From contig NZ_CP099391.1 in NCBI RefSeq assembly GCF_023913515.1, positions 3,224,001-3,288,000 of the forward strand: a stretch of 64,000 nucleotides of DNA, read 5' to 3'. The stretch is from Natronococcus sp. CG52. GTDB taxonomy: Archaea; Halobacteriota; Halobacteria; Halobacteriales; Natrialbaceae. Both the position numbers and the translations under genes were made by a program. Shown piece by piece: positions 17,868 through 27,152 of this stretch; the stretch's first letter is position 1; the number at the start of each line of letters is the position of its first letter. Below the pieces are notes generated by a model. The model did not search any database and was not told where the DNA came from. It was given only the letters and a program-made list of their open reading frames with translations.

Positions 17868-20369
17868 ATGGAGTATCACGAGGCGGCGGACTTCTTATTC
17901 GGTCTGCGGCGCTTCCGGCCGAAGCCGGGGACGGCGTCGACGGCGCAGTTACTCGCCCACCTCGAGGACCCACACGAGAGCGTCGATTTCGTCCAGATCG
18001 CCGGTTCGAACGGGAAGGGAAGCACGGCGCGGATGCTCGAGCGCACGCTGCGGGAAGCCGGCCTCTCGGTCGGACTCTACACCTCGCCCCACCTCGAGGA
18101 CCTGCGCGAGCGGATCCGCGTCGACGGCCGCAAGATGCCCAGGTCGGCGGTGTGCTCGTTCGTCGAGGAGGCCCGCGAGTACGTCACCGACCGGGGCGCC
18201 GACGGCGAGTCGCCGACCTTCTTCGAGGTGATGACCGCGATGGCGATCCGGGAGTTCGCCCGCGCGGACGTCGACGTGGCCGTCCTCGAAGTCGGGATCG
18301 GCGGCCGGTACGACGCCACGAGCGTCGTCGATCCGGTCGCGAGCGCGGTCACGAGCGTGACCTTAGAGCACACCGGCATCCTCGGCGACACCGAGGAGGA
18401 GATCGCCCGCGACAAGGCCCACGTCGCGCCCGCCGACGCCCCGCTCGTCACCGGCGTCTCGGGCGAGCCGCTCGAGGGAATCCGCGAGGTCGCCGGCGAG
18501 GTCGTCACCGTGGGAACGGCTGCGGACGGCGAGGCGAGCGACGAGGAACGCCCCGACGTGCGGGTCGCCTACGGCGGCCGGACGAATCACACCGAGGCCG
18601 TCGTCTCGATCGACGCCGGCGACGGGGAACTCGAGACGCGGATTCCCCTGCTCGGCAGCCACCAGGCCGAGAACGCGGGGATCGCCGCAACCCTCGCCCG
18701 ACAGGTGGCGGACGTCTCGGACGACGACCTCGCGCGCGGCCTCCGGAACGCCCACTGGCCGGGTCGCTTCGAGGTGATCGACACCGAGCCGCTGGTGATC
18801 CTCGACGGGGCGCACAACCCCGGCGCCTGCGAGCAGTTGGCGAAGACGCTCGCCACCTACGAGTACGACGACCTCCACCTCGTCGTCGGGGCGATGCACG
18901 ACAAGGACCACGGCGAAATGGCTGCAGCGCTGCCGACCCCCGACGTCGTCGTCGCGACCGAACCGGACCTCGAGCGCGCCGAGGACTCCGACGTCCTCGC
19001 CGAAGTATTCGAGCGGACGGGAGTCGACGGCGCCGCCGTTCGGACCTCGCCATCCGTTCAAAACGCCCTCGAGAGCGCGCTCGCAGCGAGCGACGAAACC
19101 GACTGCGTGCTCGTCACCGGCTCGCTGTTCGCGGTCGCCGAGGCGCGCTCGCGGTGGACGAACGCGGGGATCCCGAAACGGATTCGCGACCTCGACGACG
19201 CCCGCGAGGCGCTCACAGGCGCGACCGCGACCGACGTCGAGCGAACGTCGGGGTCCGCGGTCCACCGCGTCGTGAAGACGAACCTGCGGTACCGCCAGGC
19301 GACCGCTCTGCGGGAGGAACTGCTCCGCGTCGACGGAGAGTGTACACTCTCCGGACTCGAGCGAAGCGACGAGTCGGTCGACGCCGTCCTGATGGGGACG
19401 CTCGCACAGTTCGATCGGCTCGTCGACCGACTCGAGGCCCGGTCGGACGGACTGGCCGAGACCGCACGGGAGCTGCGAGAGCGCCTCGAACTCGACGCGA
19501 GCGGGTCGACGGCGGACGAGACGGGGAGCGAACGACAAACGGACGCCGACTCGCGGCACCCCTGGGACGACCGGACGGCGGTGATGGGGATCCTGAACGT
19601 CACCCCGGACAGCTTCCACGACGGCGGCGAGTACGACGCGCTCGAGGACGCCGTCGTCCGCGCCGAGGCGATGATCGAGGCCGACGTGGACGTCATCGAC
19701 GTCGGCGGCGAGTCCACGCGGCCGGGCGCCGACCCCGTCCCGAGCCAAGAGGAGATCGACCGCGTCGTTCCCGTGATCGAGCGCATCGCCGACCTCGACG
19801 TGCAGGTCTCGATCGACACGCGGAAGGCCGCCGTCGCCGACGCCGCGCTCGAGGCCGGCGCGGACATCGTCAACGACGTCTCGGGGCTCGAGGATCCCGA
19901 GATGCGCTTCGTCGCGGCGGAGCACGATGCGGGACTGGTCGTGATGCACAGCATCGACGCGCCCGTCGTTCCGGACAGGGACGTGGAGTACGACGACGTC
20001 GTCGAGGACGTGATCGACCAGCTGCAGGAACGGATCCTGCTGGCGAAGAAGGCCGGCCTCGACCGCGAGGACATCGTCGTCGATCCCGGCATCGGGTTCG
20101 GCAAGTCGGCCCGCGAGAGCTTCGAACTGCTCGACCGGATCGACGAGTTCCGGGCGCTCGGCTGTCCGATCCTCTTCGGTCACTCGCACAAGTCGATGTT
20201 CGGTCACGTCGGCCGCGACGCCGGCGATCGCCTCGAGGCGACCGTCGCGGCGAGCGCGCTCGCGGCGGATCGCGGGGCGGACCTCGTCCGGGTCCACGAC
20301 GTCCCCGAGAACGTCGCTGCGGTCCGAACGGCGCTCGCGGCGCGCGACCCCGACGCGTTCGAGTGGTGA
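17868..20369 (+). CDS. Bifunctional folylpolyglutamate/dihydrofolate synthase and dihydropteroate synthase (FolC-FolP fusion)
   Basis: An 833-residue fusion of two folate enzymes, an arrangement known in haloarchaea. Residues 1-430 are FolC: P-loop GSNGKGST (46-53) and a Mur-ligase domain, adding glutamate to dihydropteroate or folate. Residues from about 566 are a full dihydropteroate synthase TIM barrel: MGILNVTPDSF, the GGESTRPGA loop, IVNDVSG and the C-terminal RVHDV, joining pterin diphosphate to p-aminobenzoate. A middle segment (about 440-560) containing NLRYRQATALREELLR has no counterpart in either single enzyme. Start: ATG at 17868, with CCCTAAGCG-type sequence about 30 bases upstream as promoter. 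Confidence 0.93.
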   Translation: MEYHEAADFLFGLRRFRPKPGTASTAQLLAHLEDPHESVDFVQIAGSNGKGSTARMLERTLREAGLSVGLYTSPHLEDLRERIRVDGRKMPRSAVCSFVEEAREYVTDRGADGESPTFFEVMTAMAIREFARADVDVAVLEVGIGGRYDATSVVDPVASAVTSVTLEHTGILGDTEEEIARDKAHVAPADAPLVTGVSGEPLEGIREVAGEVVTVGTAADGEASDEERPDVRVAYGGRTNHTEAVVSIDAGDGELETRIPLLGSHQAENAGIAATLARQVADVSDDDLARGLRNAHWPGRFEVIDTEPLVILDGAHNPGACEQLAKTLATYEYDDLHLVVGAMHDKDHGEMAAALPTPDVVVATEPDLERAEDSDVLAEVFERTGVDGAAVRTSPSVQNALESALAASDETDCVLVTGSLFAVAEARSRWTNAGIPKRIRDLDDAREALTGATATDVERTSGSAVHRVVKTNLRYRQATALREELLRVDGECTLSGLERSDESVDAVLMGTLAQFDRLVDRLEARSDGLAETARELRERLELDASGSTADETGSERQTDADSRHPWDDRTAVMGILNVTPDSFHDGGEYDALEDAVVRAEAMIEADVDVIDVGGESTRPGADPVPSQEEIDRVVPVIERIADLDVQVSIDTRKAAVADAALEAGADIVNDVSGLEDPEMRFVAAEHDAGLVVMHSIDAPVVPDRDVEYDDVVEDVIDQLQERILLAKKAGLDREDIVVDPGIGFGKSARESFELLDRIDEFRALGCPILFGHSHKSMFGHVGRDAGDRLEATVAASALAADRGADLVRVHDVPENVAAVRTALAARDPDAFEW

Positions 20370-20453
20370 GCCGGGAACCGCATCTGCCGGTCCAACCTTC
20401 AACTGTTCCGAAACCGTACCGATCGTGAGTGCGACGTACTCGGTGACCGATAC

Positions 20454-21185
20454 ATGACGGATGAACACGAACACGATCTGCAGTCGACCGTCGAGGCAGA
20501 GGGACTGGAAGAACTCGCGGACGACCCGATGAACGCGGCGGTGTCGGTCGCGACCGATAGCGCTCGCAACGGCAAGCTCGCCGTACTCGGCGGCGGGCTC
20601 TTGCTCCTGTCGACGCTTCGCTCGCTGGCCCGCGGCCAGCTTCGAGCGCTGCCGAAGGCCGCGGCCGGTGCCGGGCTGCTCGGGTTCGGGCTTCGACAGC
20701 GGGCTTCGAGCGAGCCGACCACCTTCGAACCGAGTACGGACGAGATCGAGGGCGAAACCGAGAGCAAGGAGACGTCCGACGAGGCCCACGCTGCCGGCGA
20801 GCGACCCGACGCAGGACAGGAGTCACAGATCGACGGGAGCGGCGACGTCGAAGAGTCGGCACAGCTCGGCGACGAGGGCGACACGGGCTCGAAGATCGAG
20901 TTCACGGACGATCCCGAGGGGGAGGAGCCGCGGTCGAAACCCGACGCCGACAAGGACCAGGAGGACCCTCGGCGCGATACCGACGACGACACGACGGAAA
21001 TCGACGTCTCGGATACGGCGATGGCCGAAGAGACGGCCGAAGCGACCGGACCGGACCCCGAGCAAGCCCAGCCGACGCAGACCGACTCGACGGAGCCCGA
21101 AGAGACCCCGGAGGAGGACGCGTCGGATATGAAGGTCGAACCCGACGACGAAAACGAGGACGAAACGGACGACGAAGAGAACTGA
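20454..21185 (+). CDS. Acidic membrane-anchored protein of unknown function
   Basis: A 243-residue protein. The first 35 residues are polar, then a hydrophobic pair of segments at about 40-82 (LAVLGGGLLLLSTLRSL and AAAGAGLLGFGLR) separated by basic residues. The remaining 160 residues are an extremely acidic, low-complexity tail rich in Glu, Asp, Thr, Pro, which is likely disordered. I do not recognise the family. It lies 84 bases after folCP on the same strand and could be cotranscribed, but nothing ties it to folate. Confidence 0.7.
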   Translation: MTDEHEHDLQSTVEAEGLEELADDPMNAAVSVATDSARNGKLAVLGGGLLLLSTLRSLARGQLRALPKAAAGAGLLGFGLRQRASSEPTTFEPSTDEIEGETESKETSDEAHAAGERPDAGQESQIDGSGDVEESAQLGDEGDTGSKIEFTDDPEGEEPRSKPDADKDQEDPRRDTDDDTTEIDVSDTAMAEETAEATGPDPEQAQPTQTDSTEPEETPEEDASDMKVEPDDENEDETDDEEN

Positions 21186-21274
21186 TTGGCGCTCTCGAGT
21201 CGCGGCGGTAGCCGGTCGCCGTGAGCGGCTCGTGCAGCCCGGCGACACTTTACTTTCGATCACCACGCACCGCC

Positions 21275-21703
21275 ATGAAGACGGGGAGTACCGTCCGCTA
21301 CTACGGCCGAAAGCTGTGGCGGCGACTGGCCCACTACGCCGCGAAGCGACGCCACGGCTACCGGGACTACGGCTCGCTCGAGACTCCGAACGGGCTCGGG
21401 ATGCGCCAGCGGCCGTTCTCGCTCGGCGAAGTTCGGCCGTTTTTCGTACTCCACCGGGACTACCACTTCCACGTCTGCCCCTGGAACAGCTTCGTGTACG
21501 CCAACGGCCTCGAGCGGTACGGGTTCGACCGCAAAGCACAGCAGGAGGTCGACCGGATCGAGCGCGTTACGGAACCCTACGGCAACTTCCTCCAGGTGCT
21601 CACGCTCGAGGGCGAGCCCTACGTGAAACGAGGGTACGCCACCGCGGAGGACTTCACCGTCACGGCGGCGCTGTGCGTGGAGTACACCGGCAGCCAACGA
21701 TGA
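21275..21703 (+). CDS. Conserved hypothetical protein
   Basis: A 142-residue basic protein, unusual in this acidic proteome (N-terminus KTGSTVRYYGRKLWRRLAHY). The middle has a compact pattern rich in aromatics (PFFVLHRDYHFHVCPWNSF). I do not recognise a family. The start at 21275 is supported by a TATA-like CACTTTACTTTCG at 21246-21258, about 24 bases upstream; a frame opening at 21221 lacks this. The nuoCD-type gene follows 149 bases downstream. Confidence 0.65.
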   Translation: MKTGSTVRYYGRKLWRRLAHYAAKRRHGYRDYGSLETPNGLGMRQRPFSLGEVRPFFVLHRDYHFHVCPWNSFVYANGLERYGFDRKAQQEVDRIERVTEPYGNFLQVLTLEGEPYVKRGYATAEDFTVTAALCVEYTGSQR

Positions 21704-21852
21704 GGGTCGTGATCGTGCGGTAGAGCGTCGTCGCTCGACGGTCGTATTGCCACCGGAGAGAGTCACTCCAGATCACCAAAACCCTCATTTCACTGTCAGC
21801 TGTACGGTACCAAAGCGCACGCCGAGATCCACGGCGTGGCGACGAGCGGACC

Positions 21853-23538
21853 ATGAGCGAAACACCCCAACGCGAGCGCGAACCGATCGATCCCGAGTTC
21901 GACCATCAGCGAGCGGAAGGTGTCGACGAGAGGGCGCTCGAGGCGTTGCTCGAGCCGTACGCCATCGGGCGGGACGACCACGAGAACGCGCCCGCGTTCG
22001 TGATCCGGGCGGACGAGGTACAGGAAACGCTCAGGCTCCTGCGGGACGAAGCGGGGTTCGATCACCTCTCGTGTATCACGCCCCAGGAGTACGAGGACCG
22101 CTACGAGTCGATCCTCCACCTGACGAAGTACGACCGGCGGACTCACGAGGTGACTCTCGTCGTTCCGCTTCCGAAGGACGATCCGCGGTGTGAGACGGCC
22201 GAGCCGGTGTTCCGGACGGCGGACTGGCACGAGCGCGAGGCGTTCGACCTCGTCGGGATCGACTACGAAGGTCATCCCGACCCGAGGCGGATTCTCCTGC
22301 CGGAATCGTGGCAGGGGCATCCGCTCTCGATGGACTACGACCAGGACAAGCCGCAGGTCGTGCGGTACGCCGAGCACGCGAACCCGCTGCAACCCGACCA
22401 GAGGGTCCCCGAGTCGGATACGATGCTCATCAACATCGGCCCGCACCACCCGGCGACCCACGGCGTCCTCCACCTCAGGACGATCCTGGACGGCGAGACG
22501 GTCGTCGACGTCGACCCCGACGTCGGCTACCTCCACCGCTGCGAGGAACAGATGTGCGAACAGGGGACCTATCGGTACCAGATCATCCCCTACTCGAACC
22601 GGTGGGATTACACCGCGAACCTCCCGAACGAGTGGGCCGTCGCCCGCGCGGTCGAGGATCTCGCGGACATCGAGGTCCCCGAGTACGCCCAGGTCCTGCG
22701 GACGATGGCAACCGAGTTCGGCCGCATGCTCGGGCACTTCCTCGCGCTCGGCACCTTCGCGCTCGACGTCTACGGCGACTTCACGGCCATCTTCCAGTAC
22801 TCCTTCCGGGACCGCGAGGTCGTCCAGGATATCCTCGAGGACCTGACCGGTCAGCGAATGATGTTCTACTTCTTCCGGCTCGGCGGGATCGCCTGGGACC
22901 TCCCCGAACCCCGCGAGGAGTTCATCGAGAAGTGCCGGGACTTCCTCGACGAACTGCCCGCCAAAATCGACGAGTACCACGCCTTAATTACTGGAAACGA
23001 GATCTTCCAGATCCGAACCATCGGTACCGGCATCCTCGAACCCGACGTCGCGAAGTCCTACGGCTGCACGGGGCCGGTCGCCCGCGGTTCGGGAATCGAC
23101 TACGACCTCCGCCGAGACGATCCCTACGGCTACTACGAGAACCTCGAGTGGGACGTCGTCACCGAGGACAGCTGTGACAACTACGCCCGGGTCCTGGTTC
23201 GAATGCGCGAAGTCGAGGAATCAGCGAAGATCATCGAACAGTGTCTCGACCTGCTCGAGGAGTGGCCCGAAGACGAGCGAACCGTCCAGAGCAACGTTCC
23301 CCGCACGCTGAAACCCGACCCGGACACCGAAACCTACCGCGCCGTCGAGTCCGCGAAGGGCGAACTGGGAATCTACGTGCGCTCGGACGGGACGAACAAA
23401 CCCGCCCGGTTCAAGATCCGCAGCCCGTGTTTCCACAACCTCTCCGCCCTACCGGAGATGGCAGAAGGGGAGTACGTCGCCGACCTGATCGCCACGCTCG
23501 GCAGCCTCGACATCGTGCTCGGGAGCGTGGATCGCTAG
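21853..23538 (+). CDS. NADH-quinone oxidoreductase subunits C and D, fused (NuoCD-like)
   Basis: A 561-residue fusion protein of the Complex I peripheral arm. Residues about 40-165 are NuoC, with the family motif DWHEREAFDLVGIDY (124-138). From about 188 the NuoD part runs to the end: NIGPHHPATHGVLHL (194-208) holds the quinone-site histidine, YLHRCEEQM the conserved tyrosine, and TGPVARGSG and SRPCFHN-like segments follow. It lacks the Ni-Fe ligands, as expected for Complex I. No other nuo gene is in this window: upstream lies an unknown gene and downstream a small protein on the other strand. It is therefore either a second copy or a detached one; I assign no gene symbol. Confidence 0.88.
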   Translation: MSETPQREREPIDPEFDHQRAEGVDERALEALLEPYAIGRDDHENAPAFVIRADEVQETLRLLRDEAGFDHLSCITPQEYEDRYESILHLTKYDRRTHEVTLVVPLPKDDPRCETAEPVFRTADWHEREAFDLVGIDYEGHPDPRRILLPESWQGHPLSMDYDQDKPQVVRYAEHANPLQPDQRVPESDTMLINIGPHHPATHGVLHLRTILDGETVVDVDPDVGYLHRCEEQMCEQGTYRYQIIPYSNRWDYTANLPNEWAVARAVEDLADIEVPEYAQVLRTMATEFGRMLGHFLALGTFALDVYGDFTAIFQYSFRDREVVQDILEDLTGQRMMFYFFRLGGIAWDLPEPREEFIEKCRDFLDELPAKIDEYHALITGNEIFQIRTIGTGILEPDVAKSYGCTGPVARGSGIDYDLRRDDPYGYYENLEWDVVTEDSCDNYARVLVRMREVEESAKIIEQCLDLLEEWPEDERTVQSNVPRTLKPDPDTETYRAVESAKGELGIYVRSDGTNKPARFKIRSPCFHNLSALPEMAEGEYVADLIATLGSLDIVLGSVDR

Positions 23539-23586
23539 CTGGAACTGGACGAATTCGAGAGCCCGCGACTGTGACCTGTCCGACTG

Positions 23587-23877
23587 TCAATCGTCGCCTT
23601 CCATTCGTTTCAGGTACTCGCGGCGGTGGTCCCGGGCCGTCGCGATGTATTCGCGGGCCTCGTCGCCCGCCTCGTTCTCCAGGCCGTCCAGTTTCTTCGT
23701 CAGTTCGGCAATCCGGTCGGCCTTCGGTCCCGGCTCGTCCTGCGTTCCGTGTCCGTCTCGCTCCTCGTCGAGGCCCTCGACAATCGAGTCAACCCGTTCC
23801 TGTACCGTGCGGTCGGCCGCGTCGCTGGCTCGCCCGAGCGATTCGCACGCCTGCTCGAGGTGAGACCCCTCGGACAT
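23587..23877 (-). CDS. Small conserved haloarchaeal protein (DUF7553-like), helical
   Basis: A 96-residue acidic protein, almost wholly charged helices (QACESLGRASDAADRTVQER near the start; LDGLENEAGDEAREYIATAR near the end), so coiled coil is likely. The pattern resembles the haloarchaeal family DUF7553; function unknown. It converges with the NuoCD gene, 48 bases apart. Confidence 0.65.
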   Translation of the reverse strand: MSEGSHLEQACESLGRASDAADRTVQERVDSIVEGLDEERDGHGTQDEPGPKADRIAELTKKLDGLENEAGDEAREYIATARDHRREYLKRMEGDD

Positions 23878-24134
23878 ACGCCGCAGTACGGACCGAAGCG
23901 GGATATCTCTCGAGCGAGCGAGTGCTACCCCGCAGTTAACCCGAAACGCGGACGTGACCGACAGGCATTAGGGACGCCGATCCGGAGGAATCGAACGGAT
24001 GTCGCTCGATCGGAGGAACCGGAGAATCGCGGCCGCTCGTTACCGCCGGACGGGCCTCGAGCGCGACCGACGGAGCGTCGTCGGAGCGACGATCGGCGCA
24101 CCGACCGGAACGGTGCAGCGTTCCCGGTGACGAG

Positions 24135-25118
24135 ATGTCGGCATACCGGTTCCTCCCGGGGCTCGCCGCCCTCTGTCTCGGCGCCGTTCTGGCGCGAGCC
24201 GTCGAGTTAGCCGTCGGCTTCAACCACCTGCTCGTCGCCATCGCGCTCGGATTCGCCCTGGCGAACGGGTTCGGCGTTCCGGATCGGCTCGAGCCGGGAA
24301 TCGCGACGCACGACTTCTGGCTGGCCGCCGGAATCGTCCTCATGGGGGCGTCGGTAACGCTCGGAACGGTGCTGGAAACGGGAGCGCTCGTCCTGTCCAT
24401 CGTCGTCTGCGTCTCGGGGTTCACGATCGTCGTCGTCGAACTGCTCGCGCGCAACGTCTTCGGGATCACCGGCCGGCTCGGCTCGCTGCTCGCGGCCGGC
24501 TCGGGAATCTGCGGCGTCTCGGCGGTCGTGGCGGTCGCCGGCGCGATCCGGGCCCGGGAGAACCAGATCGCCTACGCCGCGGCGACGGTCCTGCTGTTCG
24601 ACGCGGTCACGATCGTCGTCTACCCGATGATCGGCGATCTGCTCGGGCTCTCCGGAACCGTCTTCGGCGTCTGGGCCGGCGTCAGCATGTTCTCGACCGG
24701 TCCGGTCGTCGCGGTCGGGTTCACCCACTCGGAGGCGGCCGGCCAGTGGGCGACGATGACGAAACTCGCCCGGAACGCCCTGATCGGGGTCGTCGTCCTC
24801 GTCTACGCGAGCTACTACGCCCGATCGGGGGACGGGAGCCGGCCCTCGATGCGAACGCTCTGGGACGAGGTTCCGACGTTCGTCCTCGGCTTCTTCGCGC
24901 TCATGGTCCTCGCGAGCGCGGGCCTCCTCTCGTCGTCCCAGCGGGCGGTTATCGAGGACGCCTACGGCTGGCTGTTCCTGCTCGCGTTCGTCGGTCTCGG
25001 GACCGAGATCCGGATCGCCGAACTCCGAACCACGGGACTGGTACCCGCACTCGTCGTGCTGACGGCGTTAGTCCTCGTCAGCACGCTCTCGCTCGCGCTG
25101 CTGCTGCTCCTGTTTTGA
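24135..25118 (+). CDS. YeiH/UPF0324 family putative sulfate exporter-like membrane protein
   Basis: A 327-residue protein with about ten membrane helices. It carries the family's recognisable segments: GAGS-type GSLLAAGSGICGVSAVVAVAG near residue 115-135, PMIGDLLG and STGPVVAVGFTHSEAAGQWA, and a Lys-Leu-Ala-Arg-Asn segment in the second half. The family name 'YeiH' covers proteins proposed as sulfate or sulfonate exporters, but the substrate is not proven for most members. The 257 bases before it (23878-24134) show nothing else. Confidence 0.85.
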   Translation: MSAYRFLPGLAALCLGAVLARAVELAVGFNHLLVAIALGFALANGFGVPDRLEPGIATHDFWLAAGIVLMGASVTLGTVLETGALVLSIVVCVSGFTIVVVELLARNVFGITGRLGSLLAAGSGICGVSAVVAVAGAIRARENQIAYAAATVLLFDAVTIVVYPMIGDLLGLSGTVFGVWAGVSMFSTGPVVAVGFTHSEAAGQWATMTKLARNALIGVVVLVYASYYARSGDGSRPSMRTLWDEVPTFVLGFFALMVLASAGLLSSSQRAVIEDAYGWLFLLAFVGLGTEIRIAELRTTGLVPALVVLTALVLVSTLSLALLLLLF

Positions 25119-25203
25119 GCACGGCGGGTTCGGACCGCCGCTGACGGTCGCCTCAGTACGAGCCGGTAGTGCCGTCGGTGTCGATGGGAATTCCCGACGA
25201 CCG

Positions 25204-26724
25204 TTACGCGGAGTCCCACTCGAGTCCGTACTCCCCGGCGACGTCGGCTGCCACCGACTCGAACCGGTCGAACGGCATCGGCGGCGGATGCGCGTAACGC
25301 GCGTCGATCTCCTCGGGAAGATCCGCGTGGTAGCGGACCTGCGTCTCGACATCGTAGGGGAACTCCTCGGTGTCGACGCCGACGAAACCGTGCCGGTCGC
25401 GCGCGTTCGAGAGCACGTCCCGCCAGTCCTCGACGGAGGCCAGGCCCGCCGACTCCATCCCGTGAGAGAACAGCGTCGTCCGGACCTCGGCGTACGGATC
25501 GGCGTCCTCGAGGTACGACTCGAGGTGCTCGACGTCGGATCGGGTGTTGAAGGCCGTCCAGTACGGTACTGATCCCGTGCGGAGCGTCCACCACGGCTCG
25601 ATCAGCGCGAACGACTGGACGAGCAATCTGCCGATCGGTCGGTCACGGTCGGCGTACCGCTCCCGGTAGCGGTCCGCGACGAACGGACTCAGGTCCCGGG
25701 GTTCGTCGAACGCGAGCCGCCGGAGTTCGTACCCTCGCTCGTCTGCGACGCGTTCGAGGTCTTCGCGAAGCGCCGGATCGAATCCCCACTCGGCCTCGGG
25801 GATCCGTTCGTCCGGTTCCGGCACGTCCCATTCACGCCGGTCGGCGCCCTGTCGTTCGAGGAACTCGGCGATCCGTTCGCTCCCCTCGTAGTACTCCTCG
25901 GGGGAGAGACCGCCACAGCCGCCGAGCTGGAAGCTGTGGCGCTCGCCGACGTCGATCGCCGGCCAGTCGTACTCGCACTCGAGCGAGATGACGGTGCCGC
26001 CGGGCTCGAGCGCCGTCTCGAGGAACTCCTCGTAGGCTTCCCCGAGCACTCGCGATTTGACGCGAAAGTAGGCCAGCTTCCGGACCATCAGCCGATCCTG
26101 GTTCGGGTCGTGCATCTGGTGGAGCGAGACGTCCGGGTTAGCCTCGAGGAACGGCGGCGCGCGCTCTGCGCCCCACTGGATGTCCTCGCGGATCGCGTCG
26201 GCATCCATCGACCGCTGGATCGGGAGGAGGAAGGTTTGGGGCAGCCACGGAACCCCGAGGAGCGCGGCGAGGTGGACGGCCGCGCCGTTGCTCGAGCCGA
26301 CGACCACCGCAGGGTAACCGCGCTCGGGATACTGGTCGACGACCCACTCGCGGAACCGTTCGACGTCGATGTCGCCGAGGTCGTCGGGGTCGATCCCCTC
26401 GTTCGCGCCTCCCCTGGTGTAGATGGTGGTCCGGACCTCCCGCGGCAGGACGTTCGCCCGCTTTGCGAGCGGCTCCAGTTTCGGATGGATCATCCCCAGC
26501 CTCGGAAACGCCTCGCCGCGCAGGTAGCTGGCGGCGGCTCGGACGAACACCGTCGTCGAGTCGAAGTTCGGCAGTCCGTACGGCGTCGATCGCTCGCCGG
26601 CGAACAGTCTCGAAACTCTCACCGGCCGTCCACCTCGGATCGGCGACGTGACGTCGCGGTTCGACCGCGAGTCGAACCCGACCGTCCGGTATCGTTCGTC
26701 ATCGGTCGTTCGACGTTCTACCAC
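25204..26724 (-). CDS. Unknown protein, possibly alpha/beta-hydrolase-like
   Basis: A protein of up to 506 residues that I do not recognise as a named family. It contains VVVGSSNGAAVHLAALLGVP, in which Gly-Ser-Ser-Asn-Gly resembles a nucleophile elbow (G-x-S-x-G) of alpha/beta hydrolases, and WDVPEPDERIPEAEWGF. A Cys-rich GGCGG turn (LGGCGGLSPEEYY) follows. The start is uncertain: a GTG at 26622 would drop about 34 residues that look unprotein-like (RRTTDDERYR). The upstream 428 bases have no gene. No operon partner is visible. Confidence 0.7.
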   Translation of the reverse strand: MVERRTTDDERYRTVGFDSRSNRDVTSPIRGGRPVRVSRLFAGERSTPYGLPNFDSTTVFVRAAASYLRGEAFPRLGMIHPKLEPLAKRANVLPREVRTTIYTRGGANEGIDPDDLGDIDVERFREWVVDQYPERGYPAVVVGSSNGAAVHLAALLGVPWLPQTFLLPIQRSMDADAIREDIQWGAERAPPFLEANPDVSLHQMHDPNQDRLMVRKLAYFRVKSRVLGEAYEEFLETALEPGGTVISLECEYDWPAIDVGERHSFQLGGCGGLSPEEYYEGSERIAEFLERQGADRREWDVPEPDERIPEAEWGFDPALREDLERVADERGYELRRLAFDEPRDLSPFVADRYRERYADRDRPIGRLLVQSFALIEPWWTLRTGSVPYWTAFNTRSDVEHLESYLEDADPYAEVRTTLFSHGMESAGLASVEDWRDVLSNARDRHGFVGVDTEEFPYDVETQVRYHADLPEEIDARYAHPPPMPFDRFESVAADVAGEYGLEWDSA

Positions 26725-27152
26725 GGTCCGCTGAATAACGGTGCGGCCGGCATCGAACGCGGCGGCCCCGTTGAACCCCTCTTCTTCGGACGGTTTTCGT
26801 TGAAGGTAATTGTCACGTGCATCCGCGGACGTATCGTTGAGAAGCTATCGGATGTGCACGGTATTACCGGAGCCGCGCTGACGCTCATACGGAGAGCAGT
26901 GGCGAGCGAGCGGTACGGATCGGAATCTCTCGGTACCGTTGTTCGATACCGTCTGTGAGTGCTCCTCCGGAGGTATTTGTACGGCGACCGACACCGGCTA
27001 TAGTAGCCACTGACAGTCAGTGCACACCTGATCGCACGGCTGTTGAACGAACGGTGTGTAAACCGTTTCAGTTGTTACTACAGTAAAATCGGCGGTTCGT
27101 CTTCGAACGTGCGTATCTGCTCTCGGCCAACGACGTCCGCACGAATCAGCGT
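26725..27152. other. Intergenic stretch without a gene
   Basis: Reading all frames, no protein-like segment is found. The only recognisable content is the internally deleted MITE-like copy at 26999-27083. The promoter of the minus-strand gene ending at 25204 should lie here close to 26750. Confidence 0.6.
26999..27083 (+). mobile_element. MITE-like element, copy 2, internally deleted
   Basis: An 85-base element. The left end TATAGTAGCCACTGACAG and the right end, reversed, CTGTAGTAACAACTGAAAC form imperfect inverted repeats like those of the copies at 16759 and 63710. The segment after CACACCTGATCG skips directly to CACGGCTGT, so roughly 35-40 bases of the core found in the other copies are missing. 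No coding capacity. Confidence 0.65.

Noticed and set aside
18152-20428. Two long frames over folCP in other phases
   Set aside because: Arg-rich, with no motifs. FolC and FolP motifs are continuous in the chosen frame.
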